Source of the DNA: CAWCTD01 sp963798455
GTDB taxonomy: Bacteria > Acidobacteriota > Terriglobia > Bryobacterales > Bryobacteraceae
DNA length: 64,000 nucleotides
Assembly (NCBI GenBank): GCA_963798455.1
Contig: CAWCTD010000004.1
Span: forward strand, 186,001 to 250,000
Direction of reading: 5' to 3'
The translations under genes were made by a program, and so were the position numbers. The notes under the pieces are model-generated. The model was not told the origin of the DNA. It worked only from the letters and a program-made list of their open reading frames with translations, and did not search any database. Positions 35,461 through 46,900 of the stretch are shown here, one piece after another (position 1 is the first letter of the stretch; each line of letters begins with the position of its first letter).

Positions 35461-36441
35461 CTACCGCTGCCTCTTCGGCTCCGGAACTATCTCGATCGGG
35501 CTCCAAGTACCTTTGACCTTTTGGAACGGATAGCGCGACCTAACGGCTAAAATGAACGGGTTCTCCCCGGTCTTGTCCCGGTAGAAGCCGACGGTGGCGT
35601 TCACGCGAAAGAAATACGCATCGCCGGCCTTCACCGGATACCGGCCCTCGGTGGCAGTCGGCCCGCCGCCCGTGGCCATCTCGCCATGCCCCCGCAGGAT
35701 GAAATAGATCTCCTCTTCCTGGTCGTGCGCGTGAGGAAAATTGTCGATGCCGGGATCGAACTCCATCAGGAAAAGGCTCGTTACGATATGGGCGGCCACG
35801 AGCTTGTCCCTGGTGCTTCCCTTGTCCCCCAGCAGCAGCTTGAACTTGGTCCCCGGACCGTGGGTCGGCTCGACCTCCACGTCCGTCGCATTCGCCATCA
35901 GGAGCTTGGGAGTCGGCTGGATCTCCATGGATCCGGGAATATGGAAGCCCATGACCAGCAGCCGGCATGGCGCCTTCGAGGAATTGGAGACGCCGTGTTT
36001 GACTTCCACCGGCAGATAGACGAAGTCGTCCGCTTTCAGCGGGACCTTCTGGTCGCCGTACAGGAGCGTGCCGGTTCCCTCCAGGATGTAGTAAATCTGC
36101 TCTTCCTCCGGATAGCTGACGATTGCGCTGGCTCCGCCCGCGTCCACCGTCAGTTCACCGTACCGAACCACTCCTCGAAGAATCCGTGGGCCGGAATCCC
36201 CTGGGCCATACATGGGTTTGTAGTGCGCGGTCGCGGTGGTGAAATCGACGGCCTTCTCCTGGATTTCGGACAACGTCCGCCGCAGAAAAGTCGGGCTCGG
36301 GCTCCGGGGCCCGCTTGGCCCGCGACGGGCTCCGGCCGGAGGTCCCTGCAGAACAGCAGGGTCCGCGGCAAGTGACGCAAAACCTGCGCAAAGAAACACG
36401 AACACGAGTCGATTGGACGAGGCAGTAGACATGCTGTCCAT
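35461..36441 (-). CDS. Secreted double-cupin protein
   Basis: 326 residues from ATG 36439-36441 (AGAGGAC upstream). Signal peptide is followed by a proline/arginine-rich linker. Two cupin domains follow: first YYILEGTGTLLYGDQKVPLK with LPVEVKHGVSNSS, second FPHAHDQEEEIYFILRGHGE with metal-ligand-like H-x-H and later Glu. The second domain looks fully metal-competent. Function unknown; it may bind or isomerise a sugar acid alongside the adjacent dehydratase, 28 bp downstream. Confidence 0.8.
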   Translation of the reverse strand: MDSMSTASSNRLVFVFLCAGFASLAADPAVLQGPPAGARRGPSGPRSPSPTFLRRTLSEIQEKAVDFTTATAHYKPMYGPGDSGPRILRGVVRYGELTVDAGGASAIVSYPEEEQIYYILEGTGTLLYGDQKVPLKADDFVYLPVEVKHGVSNSSKAPCRLLVMGFHIPGSMEIQPTPKLLMANATDVEVEPTHGPGTKFKLLLGDKGSTRDKLVAAHIVTSLFLMEFDPGIDNFPHAHDQEEEIYFILRGHGEMATGGGPTATEGRYPVKAGDAYFFRVNATVGFYRDKTGENPFILAVRSRYPFQKVKGTWSPIEIVPEPKRQR

Positions 36442-36488
36442 ACTAGTCCTCTTTGTGAGGGGCCCGCCACTCGCCGGAGACGGAAAGA

Positions 36489-37534
<1,046 letters not shown>

Positions 37535-37538
<4 letters not shown>

Positions 37539-38632
37539 ACGTTGATGAACTCCTGAAACACTTCATTGGAAACGAGCACGCCGTGCTCGGTCAGCCGGAG
37601 GGTCTCCCCGTCCGAGGTGAGAAGGCCGGCATCGAGGAACCGCCGGATGGGTTCGTCGAACCTGAGCCACTCTTCCCGAGTCGGCCGGATGCCTTCGCTC
37701 AGCCGCAGCCCCACGAAGAATCGCTCCTCGTCCACTCGGGCGGGAGTCTCGGCCGACTTCACCGATTCGCCCCTCTGGGATCGCAACACATACTCTTCGG
37801 GCGACTCCACGTTCTGGCCGCGGGTCTCGCCGTCGAAGGAATGGGCGTCGGCACCGAACCCAAGGTACGGTTCCAATCGCCAGTACTTCAGGTTGTGGCG
37901 TGACTGGAAGCCGGGCCGGGCGAAGTTCGAGATCTCGTAACGGCCGAGGCCCATCCGGCGGAGGTGCTCGACGGCGGCCTGGTACAGATCGGCGGTGGCG
38001 TCCTCGGAGGGCACATTGGGGGCTCCGTAGCGCGCACCGCCTTGAAGAATCTCGCGTCCGAGGCGGCTATCCTCGTCGATCTCGAGCATGTAGACCGAGA
38101 CGTGCGGTGCCTGGAGGCGGTCGATCCAGTCGAGGGACTCGCGCCAGCTTTGCGGAGTCTGCCCGGGCAGGCCGGCGATCAGGTCGAGGTTGAAGTTCTC
38201 GACGCCGGCCTCACGAAGAATCGCCACTTCGTCCGCGACCGTCTGGGCATCGTGCCGGCGGCCGGTGCGGGCCAGTTCACCCGACACGAAGGACTGCACA
38301 CCCAGGCTTACGCGGTTGAGGCCCATACCGTGCCAGGATGCGGCCTTCGCGGGGGTGACCGTGCCCGGAGCCGCTTCGATGGTCGCCTCCACCCACGGGC
38401 GGCCGGGGACCACGGTTAGCAGGCTCTCTAGCGCTTCGGCGCGGAGGTCGCCAGGTGACCCGCCGCCGAGGTACACGGTCTCGGGGAGCCATGGCCACTC
38501 GTGGCTCTCTATCTCCGCGCGCAACGCGGCCAGGTACCTCTCGGCGAGAGATTGCGGGAAGACGCCCGAGACGAAATTGCAGTAGGTACACTTCTGCCCG
38601 CAGAAGGGGTACGAAATGTAGACGCCGGCCAT
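37535..38632 (-). CDS. hemW: Radical SAM heme chaperone HemW (coproporphyrinogen oxidase-like)
   Basis: 365 residues. The radical SAM cluster motif CGQKCTYCNF is near residue 11, following AGVYISYPF. Family motifs include VYLGGGSPGDL, RVSLGVQSFVSGELARTGRRH and the C-terminal winged region (LLTSDGETLRLTEHGVLVSNEV). HemW proteins deliver heme rather than oxidise coproporphyrinogen. A neighbour, cyaY, handles iron, which fits an iron/heme theme. Overlaps ltaE by 4 bases. Confidence 0.92.
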
Positions 38633-38637
38633 GCGGC

Positions 38638-38988
38638 TCAGAGGCTCACATCGTCACCGACGAGCCGGCTGATCGTCTCCTCGAGCAATTCCTGCAGGGT
38701 CTGGCCTGTCGGTTCCAGGACGAAGGCGTTCTCCACGATGTCCCAATCCAACTTGCACTTCTTTGCGCTGGACGTGAACCAGAGTTGCTCGGTGGCGGGG
38801 TGCTCGGTCACCACGATCGACGTATCTTGCTCCTCGAATTCGATGGTCAGAACACCGGGATCGAGGCTCGCCTCAAAACCGAAATCATCCCCCGCGGTGG
38901 ACAGCCTGCGAACGAGCGAGTTCAGCGTCTCCTCGGCGTTCGTCGCGAAGTGCGAGTGCTCCTTCATAACTGCTGCAAGCATCTCCAA
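38638..38988 (-). CDS. cyaY: Frataxin/CyaY-like iron-binding protein
   Basis: 116 residues. The fold pattern of frataxin is visible: acidic first helix (FATNAEETLNSLVRRL), strands DPGVLTIEFEEQDTSIVV, then EQLWFTSSAKKCKLDW and FVLEPTGQTLQELLEETISR. The conserved W-x-S and terminal helix agree with CyaY. It would supply or regulate iron for iron-sulfur assembly. It sits 5 bases upstream of hemW and is divergent from bshC across 60 bp. Confidence 0.75.
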   Translation of the reverse strand: MEMLAAVMKEHSHFATNAEETLNSLVRRLSTAGDDFGFEASLDPGVLTIEFEEQDTSIVVTEHPATEQLWFTSSAKKCKLDWDIVENAFVLEPTGQTLQELLEETISRLVGDDVSL

Positions 38989-39048
38989 ATTAACAGAAAA
39001 ATCGGACTTTGTGGAGAGTTTCTGCGTCTGCTAACCTTGAATCTCCGC

Positions 39049-40596
39049 ATGCAGGCGATCCCGCTCCCCCAAACGGATTTCCCCGGTACGAGCCGCCTGT
39101 TCACGGATTATTCCCGCCATTTCGATAGAGTACAAGCTTTCTACGATCTATCCCCAAGGGAATCATCCAGTTACGCGGAGGCAGCCGAAGCGGCCGAGTA
39201 TCCTGACGAGCGCCGCGCGGCGCTGGTGGAGGCTCTGGCCGAGCAGAACGGGGGCCATGCCTCCCTGGCCTTGCTGGCCCGCCGGGGGACCTGCGTCGTC
39301 GCGACCGGGCAGCAGGTCGGTCTGTTCTCAGGGCCTGCTTATACGATTTACAAGGCACTGACCGCGGCCAAGCTCGCCCGCCAGCTCACTGGACAAGGCA
39401 TCCCGGCGGTGCCGGTCTTCTGGATGGCTACGGAGGACCACGATCTGGAGGAGGTCAATCACTGTTGGGCCTTCGATGTCGCGCATCATCCGCTGCGAAT
39501 CGAGGCGGCCACGAGCGGCCATGCTCAGGAGCCGGTGGGGCGGGTCCCGGTTGGCGGCGCTCCGGTGGAAGAGTTGCGGCGGGTAATTTCTGACTTCCCA
39601 TTCGCCGGTGAAGTGCTCGCCATGGCAGAGGAGGCGTACGCGCCCGGCAGTGCGTTCGGTGAAGCATTCGCGTCGCTGCTGAAAAGGTTGCTAGCTGGGC
39701 ATGGCGTGCTCCTTCTGGACCCGCTCCAGCCAGCTGTGCGGAAGCTGGCCGCGCCCTTGCTCCGCAGGGCGGCCGAAGCAGCGCCTTCTCTGGCTGAGTT
39801 GTTGCTGAATAGAAAGTCGCAACTGGAGGCAGCCGGCTACCACGCGCAGGTACACGTCGAGGAGGGCAGCTCGCTCTTGTTCCTTCTGGAGGGCGGGCGC
39901 AGGCTCCCGCTGCGGGGACAAGATGCCAGGCTGGGCGCGGCCGATCGCGCGGAGGATCTATCTCCCAACGCCTTGTTGCGGCCTGTGGTGCAGGACTACC
40001 TACTGCCGACCGTGGCCAGCGTCATGGGACCCGCCGAAGTTGCGTACATGGCCCAGGCGCAAGTGCTCTATCGGGAACTTCTCGGCCGGCAGCCCGTCGT
40101 GGTCAGCCGCGCGAGCTTCACGCTGGCGGACGCGCGATGCGGCAAGCTGATGGATCGGTACGGTCTATCGCTGCCGAGTTTTTTTCAGGGGGAGGAAGCT
40201 GTCCGCACGCGGATTGCCCAGAAGTTGGTCCCGCCAGCGCTGGAGCAAAGCCTGGAGGAAACCGCATCCACGACCGATGACCGGCTCGAACGGCTGCGGG
40301 CGGACTTGATGGGCTTCGATCCCACATTGGCGGAGGCCATGGACCGAAGCCGGCGCAAGATCCTCTACCAGATTCGCAAGCTCGCGCGCAAAGCCGGACG
40401 GGAGGCGCTGCGGCGCGACCAGCGGGTGGCCGGGGAAGCTGAGTATCTGTACGGGTTGCTCTGCCCCCGCGGGCAGCCCCAGGAGCGTGTGTACTCGATC
40501 CTGCCCTTCCTGGCAAAGCACGGACTCGGCTTGATCGACGAGATCTATCAGAACGTCCGTCTGGACTCGCCCGACCACCAACTTCTCGTGGTCTAG
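39049..40596 (+). CDS. bshC: Putative bacillithiol biosynthesis enzyme BshC
   Basis: 515 residues from ATG 39049. It starts MQAIPLPQTDFPGTSRLFTD and includes GTCVVATGQQVGLFSGPAYT, FWMATEDHDLEEVNHCW and a central helical coiled-coil region. These match BshC, which adds cysteine to glucosaminyl-malate. C-terminal segments GLCPRGQPQERVYSILPFL and GLIDEIY also fit. It implies that this bacterium makes bacillithiol, as reported for some Acidobacteria; bshA and bshB are not in this window. It is divergent from cyaY. Confidence 0.9.
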   Translation: MQAIPLPQTDFPGTSRLFTDYSRHFDRVQAFYDLSPRESSSYAEAAEAAEYPDERRAALVEALAEQNGGHASLALLARRGTCVVATGQQVGLFSGPAYTIYKALTAAKLARQLTGQGIPAVPVFWMATEDHDLEEVNHCWAFDVAHHPLRIEAATSGHAQEPVGRVPVGGAPVEELRRVISDFPFAGEVLAMAEEAYAPGSAFGEAFASLLKRLLAGHGVLLLDPLQPAVRKLAAPLLRRAAEAAPSLAELLLNRKSQLEAAGYHAQVHVEEGSSLLFLLEGGRRLPLRGQDARLGAADRAEDLSPNALLRPVVQDYLLPTVASVMGPAEVAYMAQAQVLYRELLGRQPVVVSRASFTLADARCGKLMDRYGLSLPSFFQGEEAVRTRIAQKLVPPALEQSLEETASTTDDRLERLRADLMGFDPTLAEAMDRSRRKILYQIRKLARKAGREALRRDQRVAGEAEYLYGLLCPRGQPQERVYSILPFLAKHGLGLIDEIYQNVRLDSPDHQLLVV

Positions 40597-40642
40597 CGGT
40601 TGTTATACTTGTTGAGTGTGCGCGGCACGCGCCCACGCTCTC

Positions 40643-40730
40643 GCCGGAGTGGCGGAATGGCAGACGCAGCAGACTCAAAATCTGCCGAGGATCACTCCTC
40701 GTGAGGGTTCAACTCCCTCCTCCGGCACCA
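40643..40730 (+). tRNA. tRNA-Leu (anticodon CAA)
   Basis: Acceptor GCCGGAG pairs with CTCCGGC, followed by A and encoded CCA. The anticodon stem CAGA/TCTG has loop CTCAAAA, giving CAA, so it reads UUG. A long variable arm and GTTCAACTC T-loop are present, typical of class II leucine tRNA. A possible -10 (TATACT, 40604-40609) precedes it. Gene remnants begin immediately downstream, consistent with use of this tRNA as an integration point. Confidence 0.95.
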
Positions 40731-40764
40731 CGTGAACCACGTGCTAAAGGCGGGAGATGGGCCT

Positions 40765-41112
40765 TCATCGGCGTCGCTCCAGGAGGGCAACCAGCTTGCC
40801 TGCCGCCAGTTCGTGAAGATCAAGAGCCGGTATGCCTGTCGCCTTGAGCCTCCCAAGCGTGTGGGAATCAATCCTGCGAGGGGGCCACAGCGGCACCCGA
40901 AACATGTAGTTGATGTCGAGTTTCAGGTTGGCGTCACCGCCCAGGCCGCTTTCGAAGCGGAGCGCGAATCGGCCACCGGCATGTTCGCCGGGTACCCTCG
41001 TGACGAGGAGGCCCTCCCTCCGACAGACAGCCATGAGGGCCTCCTCCAATCGAGGTCTTTCAGCCTGCATCCTCCGATGTGAACCCCGGGTGCATGGAAT
41101 GGGCTTTGCCAT
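40765..41112 (-). pseudogene. AbiEii-type toxin remnant, truncated at both ends
   Basis: The frame contains ERPRLEEALMAVCRREGLLV, VPGEHAGGRFALRFES, LDINYMFRVPLWPPRRIDSH and LDLHELAAGKLVALLERRR. These are consecutive blocks of AbiEii/AbiGii nucleotidyltransferase toxins. The N-terminal catalytic part (G-G-T/S and D-x-D region) is absent; its place is taken by a short unrelated stretch fused from the upstream antitoxin frame. The C-terminus stops early, 35 bp from the tRNA-Leu gene. It cannot be active. Confidence 0.65.
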
Positions 41113-41391
41113 GAAATTCCAACGCCGTATGGTACGCCAGAGTGGAATCCGCGGTCATCTTGCCTGCGACCAGGTAAGGATCAACCGCGTAGGATTCGGG
41201 CTTGGCAGCACCGGCACCGTTCCACAGATGCCTCGCCGCACGCGCACGAGGCGCCCTGACCGAACGTAGTGGGCTAACAGCGACTCCTGAGCGCGCGGGT
41301 TGCTCGAGCGAAGTGATCCGGGCCGCGAACCGAACTCCGATATTCGAAACACCGGGTGCTGTGGGAAGAACCCTTGCACTTCTGTTGACAT
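41090..41391 (-). pseudogene. AbiEi-type antitoxin remnant, frameshifted
   Basis: From ATG 41389-41391 one frame reads MSTEVQGFFPQHPVFRISEF then LLAHYVRSGRLVRVRRGICG, the winged-helix N-terminus of AbiEi antitoxins. A second frame continues with VDPYLVAGKMTADSTLAYHT and ALEFHGKAHSM, the next conserved block. The frame change lies near 41220. The C-terminal domain is missing. It directly precedes the AbiEii relic, so an internal deletion removed the end of the antitoxin and the start of the toxin. Confidence 0.6.
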
Positions 41392-41439
41392 ACCGGCGCA
41401 AAACCCAAGTGTCGGGCCGGACGGCGCACGATGCACTGC

Positions 41440-41555
41440 TTGCAGGCATCCCGCAACTGGCACTTCTTGATCCCCTTCAGGACAGTGTCTGTGTGTACCG
41501 AGCCGAGTTCCGCCGCCTCGCCTGTGGTGAGGTGCCGATATTCGCTGCCAGACAT
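41440..41555 (-). pseudogene. MerR/excisionase-type DNA-binding remnant
   Basis: Starts MSGSEYRHLTTGEAAELGSV then HTDTVLKGIKK, close to the usual helix-turn-helix of excisionase-family proteins (H-L-T-T-G-E-A-A...D-T-V-L-K-W-I-K-x-G). The key tryptophan is changed to glycine, and the expected R-T-x-G-G-H-Y-R wing is absent because the frame drifts. Same strand as and upstream of the AbiE relics. Confidence 0.45.
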
Positions 41556-41732
41556 TTGAGGACATCCGGAATTTATGGTTTGCGCATCCTGTTCAACCTA
41601 CAATCGATTTGGCACGGTTTTTATCGTTTTATCGTTGACATCTGGCAATACATGTCGCGAAATCCGGATGAAGGGTATAATCGATGCCTGTCAGGATGGG
41701 AAAACGGAAATCCTGGCGAAGGGGGGTCCGCC

Positions 41733-42065
41733 ATGGGCAAGCTGTCAGTGTTTGTGGTCCCTTTGGTCGCTGGCGTTGTCGGCTTGTGTCCGTCGACCCT
41801 GTGTCTGGCACAGTTCCGCGGCGGCGCGGGGATACTCCCAGCCGGAGCTGCCGCGCTTGTCGGGAGTGTACTTTCGGGCGTTGACCAGGGCCAACCCGGA
41901 CCAGACGCGCCGGGGCGGCCCGATACGGCTCAGACGCCGGAACGCACCCGCCAGGCCGTGCCTAGACTCGGCATAGCGGTCAAGATGTCGACGTTGGGCG
42001 TTGGTATTGAAGGTGCGACTGCGGTTACCCGGCGGTCGAACGCGCGAGTAGGGTTCAACGCGTAG
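41733..42065 (+). pseudogene. N-terminal part of an outer-membrane/secreted protein
   Basis: 110 residues with a clear signal peptide (GKLSVFVVPLVAGVVGLCPS, cleaved near CLAQ). The region LGIAVKMSTLGVGIEGATAV then RRSNARVGFNA looks like the first strand of a beta-barrel, after which a stop ends the frame. A complete barrel is missing, so I call it truncated. A TATAAT at 41676-41681 might serve as its -10. The 297 bp to the next gene show nothing else. Confidence 0.45.
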
Positions 42066-42362
42066 GATTCGAGGGAACGAATCTTGGCCAGAGGCTGCCA
42101 AAGAATCCTGACAAGGACGAAGCCGCGCTTTGCGCATGCTTCGTCCCTGCCCAAGTATGAAGAGCCGTCCGCAGTGTCAAGGGTCTGCGACGAACGGTCC
42201 GACAGAAAGCGCCGGACCGCCCTTGACCCTGCTCCCGGCTCAGAAAAGGGGTCGGTGTCTCCCGACAAAGCCGACGCCGATATAGATGGAAATCCCCGAC
42301 ACAATCGAAGGCGGTCAGGAAGCCACACCTGGAGTCCTGGCCGTTTCTTCCGAGGAGGATGT

Positions 42363-43743
42363 ATGCGGATCTCTCTCTGCCTCACGATGTTCACTCTGCT
42401 GCCCGCGCTCCCAGTCGCGGCGCAGTTCTTCTTTCCCGCTTCTGCTTCGACACGGTTGCACTTCGCGCAATTTGCCGATGGTGGATCGGCATCCCAGAAG
42501 TGGACGACCACTCTCCTATTGGCCGACCCAGACCCCTTGCGAGCCGCCAGTTTGTCCCTGGAGTTCTTCGATAACAACGGACAGCCGCTCCCGGTCGACT
42601 TCGGAAGCGGACCCTCCGCGACACTAGACTTGAGCCTCCCGGCCGGCGGAACGAGGACTCTGACCAGCACGGGAGCCCCTGGCACGACGGTGGTCGGCTG
42701 GGCTCGGCTGACTTCCAACGCTCCCGTCTATGGAACCGTCATCTATCGCGCCTCATCCGGCGGGGTTCCGGTCTGGGATGTTGCCGCGCCTGGAACGAGC
42801 GATACCTATAGCTACAGTTCACAGGCGGCGTACTCCCTTGGGGTGGCTCTCGCGAACCCGTACTTAGGGGTGGGCACAATTCACCTCCGCGTCAGCACTA
42901 GAGACCAGAACGGCGTTTCCGGCAACTATCTGGACGCGGCCCTTCCGCCGCTCGGCCACACCTCGTTCAACCTGGGAGCAGCGGTCACTGGACTGGCGCC
43001 GAGTTTCGCCGGCACCATCAGCATCGTCAGCACGGACAACCCACCGTTGCCCTTTGTCGCCTGGACGCTGTTTGAGCGGGACGGCCTTCTATCACCGTTA
43101 CCGCCTGGGGGAATGCGGTTCCCGGCGGATAACACCCGGCTGCCCAAAGACACCCTGGCGTTTCTGAAGTCGGGAGCGGTAACCCTTGTCCAAGCCCTAC
43201 GGCCTGAGGATTTCACCACACCACCGGCGACTGTCATCCAGCTCGTGAGGCAGAAGGGGTTGGTGTTGGAGGCGAGTGGAACGCTCAAGGCTACGTACGA
43301 GAACGTTGGATGACAGTGTCCACATCAGTAGCGCGATGGTCGACACGTTGGGTGGCTCAGAAGCAGCGCTGGCGTTCCTCATCGGGCACTTGGTGACGAG
43401 AGGAGTCCTGCAGACTACCGGACTCGCCGGCACTGGCATCTATGCAGGCCTGAGCATCCAGGGGGCCTCCGACGTGGGGTCCGCCGACGCGATGCTGGCG
43501 GCGGGGTACGATCCCGACGGTATTACGGACTTTTTCAGCCGCCTGTACGCGGCGAGCGCTCTGGGCGTGCCACTCGACCCGTTCCTGCTCAGCGAATTCG
43601 GGCCCCTGGCGCAGATCACTAGCCGCGAGACTCAGATTTGGACCAGTGTCCTCCAAGGTTGCGCCGCGGAACCCGGAGCCGCCCAGATCTGCAAGACGGC
43701 GCATGATTATTGGCACCAGGACTATCCAACGAACATCCCATAG
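42363..43743 (+). pseudogene. Secreted protein with degenerate M48 metalloprotease-like domain, frameshifted
   Basis: Starts at ATG 42363 (GAGGAGG upstream) with a signal peptide (MFTLLPALPVAAQ). The first 240 residues are beta-rich, with LLLADPDPLRAASLSLEFFD and LTSNAPVYGTVIYRAS, a pattern seen in acidobacterial secreted proteins. The frame stops at 43313. A second frame (to 43743) resumes with VHISSAMVDTLGGSEAALAF. Its layout matches M48 peptidases, but the expected H-E-x-x-H reads IGHLVTRG and the downstream zinc-ligand site reads ASDVGSAD. It is likely an inactive relic even if the frameshift is an error. Confidence 0.55.
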
Positions 43744-43924
43744 CTGGTCACTTAGGTGCTCTCTGACCAGGTGACCGTAATCATGTCTAAGTCAGGATTG
43801 CCGAAGCGCGAACTGCGCACCCTGCGTAAACCGAGCTGAACTCCCGCAAGACCTGGGAAGCAGAATCGGCTTGGCGTACTCGAAGTGTTTCCCGAAGTGC
43901 GTCCAGAGGCCGTTCTACGGCGCT

Positions 43925-46900
43925 TCATCGCCCGGTTGCCCCGCGCAACGGCCTCATAGGAAAAGGCGCCGCCGTTGACGGGCCGGCGGCCTCCACCAGA
44001 GTCCGCGAAGCCGGCGCGCCCGCGTAAATATGAATCGCATGGCTCTCACCGTCGTCGACCAACTGGATCTCCTGCTTAGATCGTTCACCGCCGTTTTCCA
44101 CCTCGATCCGATACTCCGTTCGTCCATAGCGGAAGGTCAGGAGGTAACCTGGCCAGTTCTCGGGTATCACGGGCTCGATGGACAGACGCCCGGCTCGCAG
44201 CTTGAACCCCAGGACTTCCTCCAGCCACACCCGATACATCCAGCCCGCCGAGCCGGTGTACCACGTCCAACCACCGCGCCCAACCTGACTCTGCAATGAG
44301 TAAACATCGGCGGCCACGACGTAAGGCTCGGTTCGATAGACCGCACAATCCTCCGGGGTGCGTGAATGCTCGATCGGATTCAGCATCTGCAGAACTTTGA
44401 CGGCACGATCGCCGTCTCTCATGCGCGCGAACGCCATGGCAACCCACAAAGCGGCGTGTGTGTATTGGCCGCCATTCTCGCGCACACCCGGCGGATACCC
44501 CATGATGTAGCCGGGGTTCGGGTTGGATTTGTCGAAGGGCGGCGTACAAAGGAGCACAAGCCTCTCTTTCTCACGGATGAGACGTTCTTCGACCGAGTGC
44601 ATCGCCACTGCCGCCCGATCCGGGTTGCCGGCGCTACTGATCACGGACCACGACTGCGTCAGCGAATCGATGCGGGCTTCCTCATTCTGTCGCGAGCCCA
44701 GCGGTGTCCCATCGTCGAAGAAAGCCCGCAGATACCATTCACCATCCCAACCGGTGCGTTCCACCGTCGCGCTCAAGCGGTTCGCGCGGCCGCGGTAGCG
44801 GGAGGCTAACCCCTGCTCGCCGCGGCCTGCGCATACCTCGGCGAACTTCTTCAAGACGTCCACCAGAAACCACGCCAGCCAGACGCTCTCGCCTTGCCCC
44901 TTCGCGCCGACGCTGCTCATGCCATCGTTCCAATCGCTCGTGCCCATCAGGGGCAACCCATGCGGCCCAAACGTGGTGCCCTTCTCAATAGCCCGGCGGC
45001 AGTGCTCGAATATGGTCGCTTGGTCGATCGAGACCGACGGCTGAAAATAGGCTTCGCGCTCCTCCTCTTTTAGCCGCGGCCCTTCGAGAAACGTTGTAGT
45101 GGCATCCAGAATGCCGGCGTCGCCTGTGACATCCATGTATTGACACACGGCGAACGGGAGCCACAACAGATCGTCCGAGCACCGGGTGCGAACACCTGCT
45201 CCCGAAGGAACATGCCACCAATGCTGCACGTCTCCTTCGGTGAACTGCCGCGAAGCGGCACGCAAAATCAGCTCGCGCGCAATTGGCGCCGCGGAGTAAA
45301 CCAGAGCCAGCACATCCTGCAACTGGTCTCGAAAGCCATACGCGCCGCTCGATTGATAGAAAGCGGAACGTCCCCAAATGCGGCAGCTCAGCGATTGATA
45401 GAGCAGCCAGCGATTCAACATGAAATTCACCGAGAGAATCGGCGTCTCGACCTGGATCGTGGTCAGCAGATCATCCCACCACGCCCGCGTCTCTTCCAGC
45501 GACCGTTCGACGTTCTCCGCATCACGGTACCGCGCGATCAGACGCCGGGCGTGTTCGGCATCATCCGCCTGCCCGAGCAGATAGATCACTGTCTTTTCTT
45601 CTCCGGGGCCGAGCTCGAATTTCGTTTGTAGCGCCCCGCACGGATCGAGCCCGGCTCCCGTGCGTCCGCACAGCGACTCACGCCGCAGACCTGCTGGGGC
45701 TTCCGCCGAGCCATTGCGCCCCAGGAATACAGTACGATCACCGGTGAATGAAGAGGGCTCGGGGGTCATGGCCGCGAATGCGACCCGTCCTCCATGATCC
45801 AAATGATAAGGATTGCGTGCAAACAGTGCTTTCGCACTCTCATCCCAGGAGGACGTAATGTGCATCTGCGTGGTCTCACGATCCGCGCCGAGCACGAACT
45901 CCGAATAGGAGGTCACGGACAGACGCCGCCTTTGCGAGGATCGATTCTTGACCCGCAGACGCTGTATGCGAACCGGATCGGCTCTCTCGGCGTGTACCGG
46001 CACAAAAGTCATCAGCGTTTGTTCCAGCCCATGACTGTTGTGTTCGATTTCGGTGTATCCCTGGCCGTGCCGGGCACGGTACGCATCGAGTTCGCGCACC
46101 GGCAGCGGCGTGGGTGTCCAAAAAACTCCGCCGTCTTCATCACGAATATAGATGGCCTCGGCGGAGGGATTCGAAACCGGATCGTTACTCCAAGGTGTCA
46201 AACGGTTCGACTGGCTGTCGCCGTACCAGCAGCACCCTGAACCGGCTTCGCTCACCAGGGCTCCGAACACCGGGTTCGCCATGACATTTATCCAGGGCAG
46301 CGGCGTGGAAACGTTCGGACCCAGGTAGATCGCATACTCGCGCCCGTCCGCCGTAAATCCCCCCACACCGTTGAAGTACGGAAGCTCCAGGAACGGCAAG
46401 GGCTCGGAGGGCTGTTCCTCAGTTCGCTGGATCTGCAACGGCGGCGGCAGAAGAATTCCCTCCGGTGGACTGCTGAGCTGCTTCGCCAGCGTGCCGCGCA
46501 CCGCGCCCATGGTCGCCTGCGCGACGCTGAGAATCAGATTCAGATCCTCCTCGGATATCTGATCCGCCTTAAGCAGGAACGCGCCCCCGGGCTGCTGCAC
46601 CCCCGTGTGCAACGAGTGCGCTTCCACCAGGCGGAGCAACTCCTGATGGAGAGGCTGCTCATAGCTGGCAGGCTCGCGGTTGAGGATCACCAGATCGGCT
46701 TTGAGGCCGCGCAGCCGCCAGTAAGTATGCGCAACCAGCAGCTCGCGCACCAGACTAAGACCTTGCGAATCGCGAGCCCATACCACCGCCAGCGGCAAGT
46801 CGCCGGAGATGCCATGAGCCCAGAGCCTCGACTGAGTCTGCACATTCCGGCGCAGGCGTTCCGCCGGCGCCCGCAACCGGATGTTCGGATACAGGAGGTG

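Noticed and set aside
43744..43924. Inverted repeat CTGGTCA/TGACCAG near 43744-43775 as a terminator
   Set aside because: The stem is only 7 bp and no T-tract follows on either strand.
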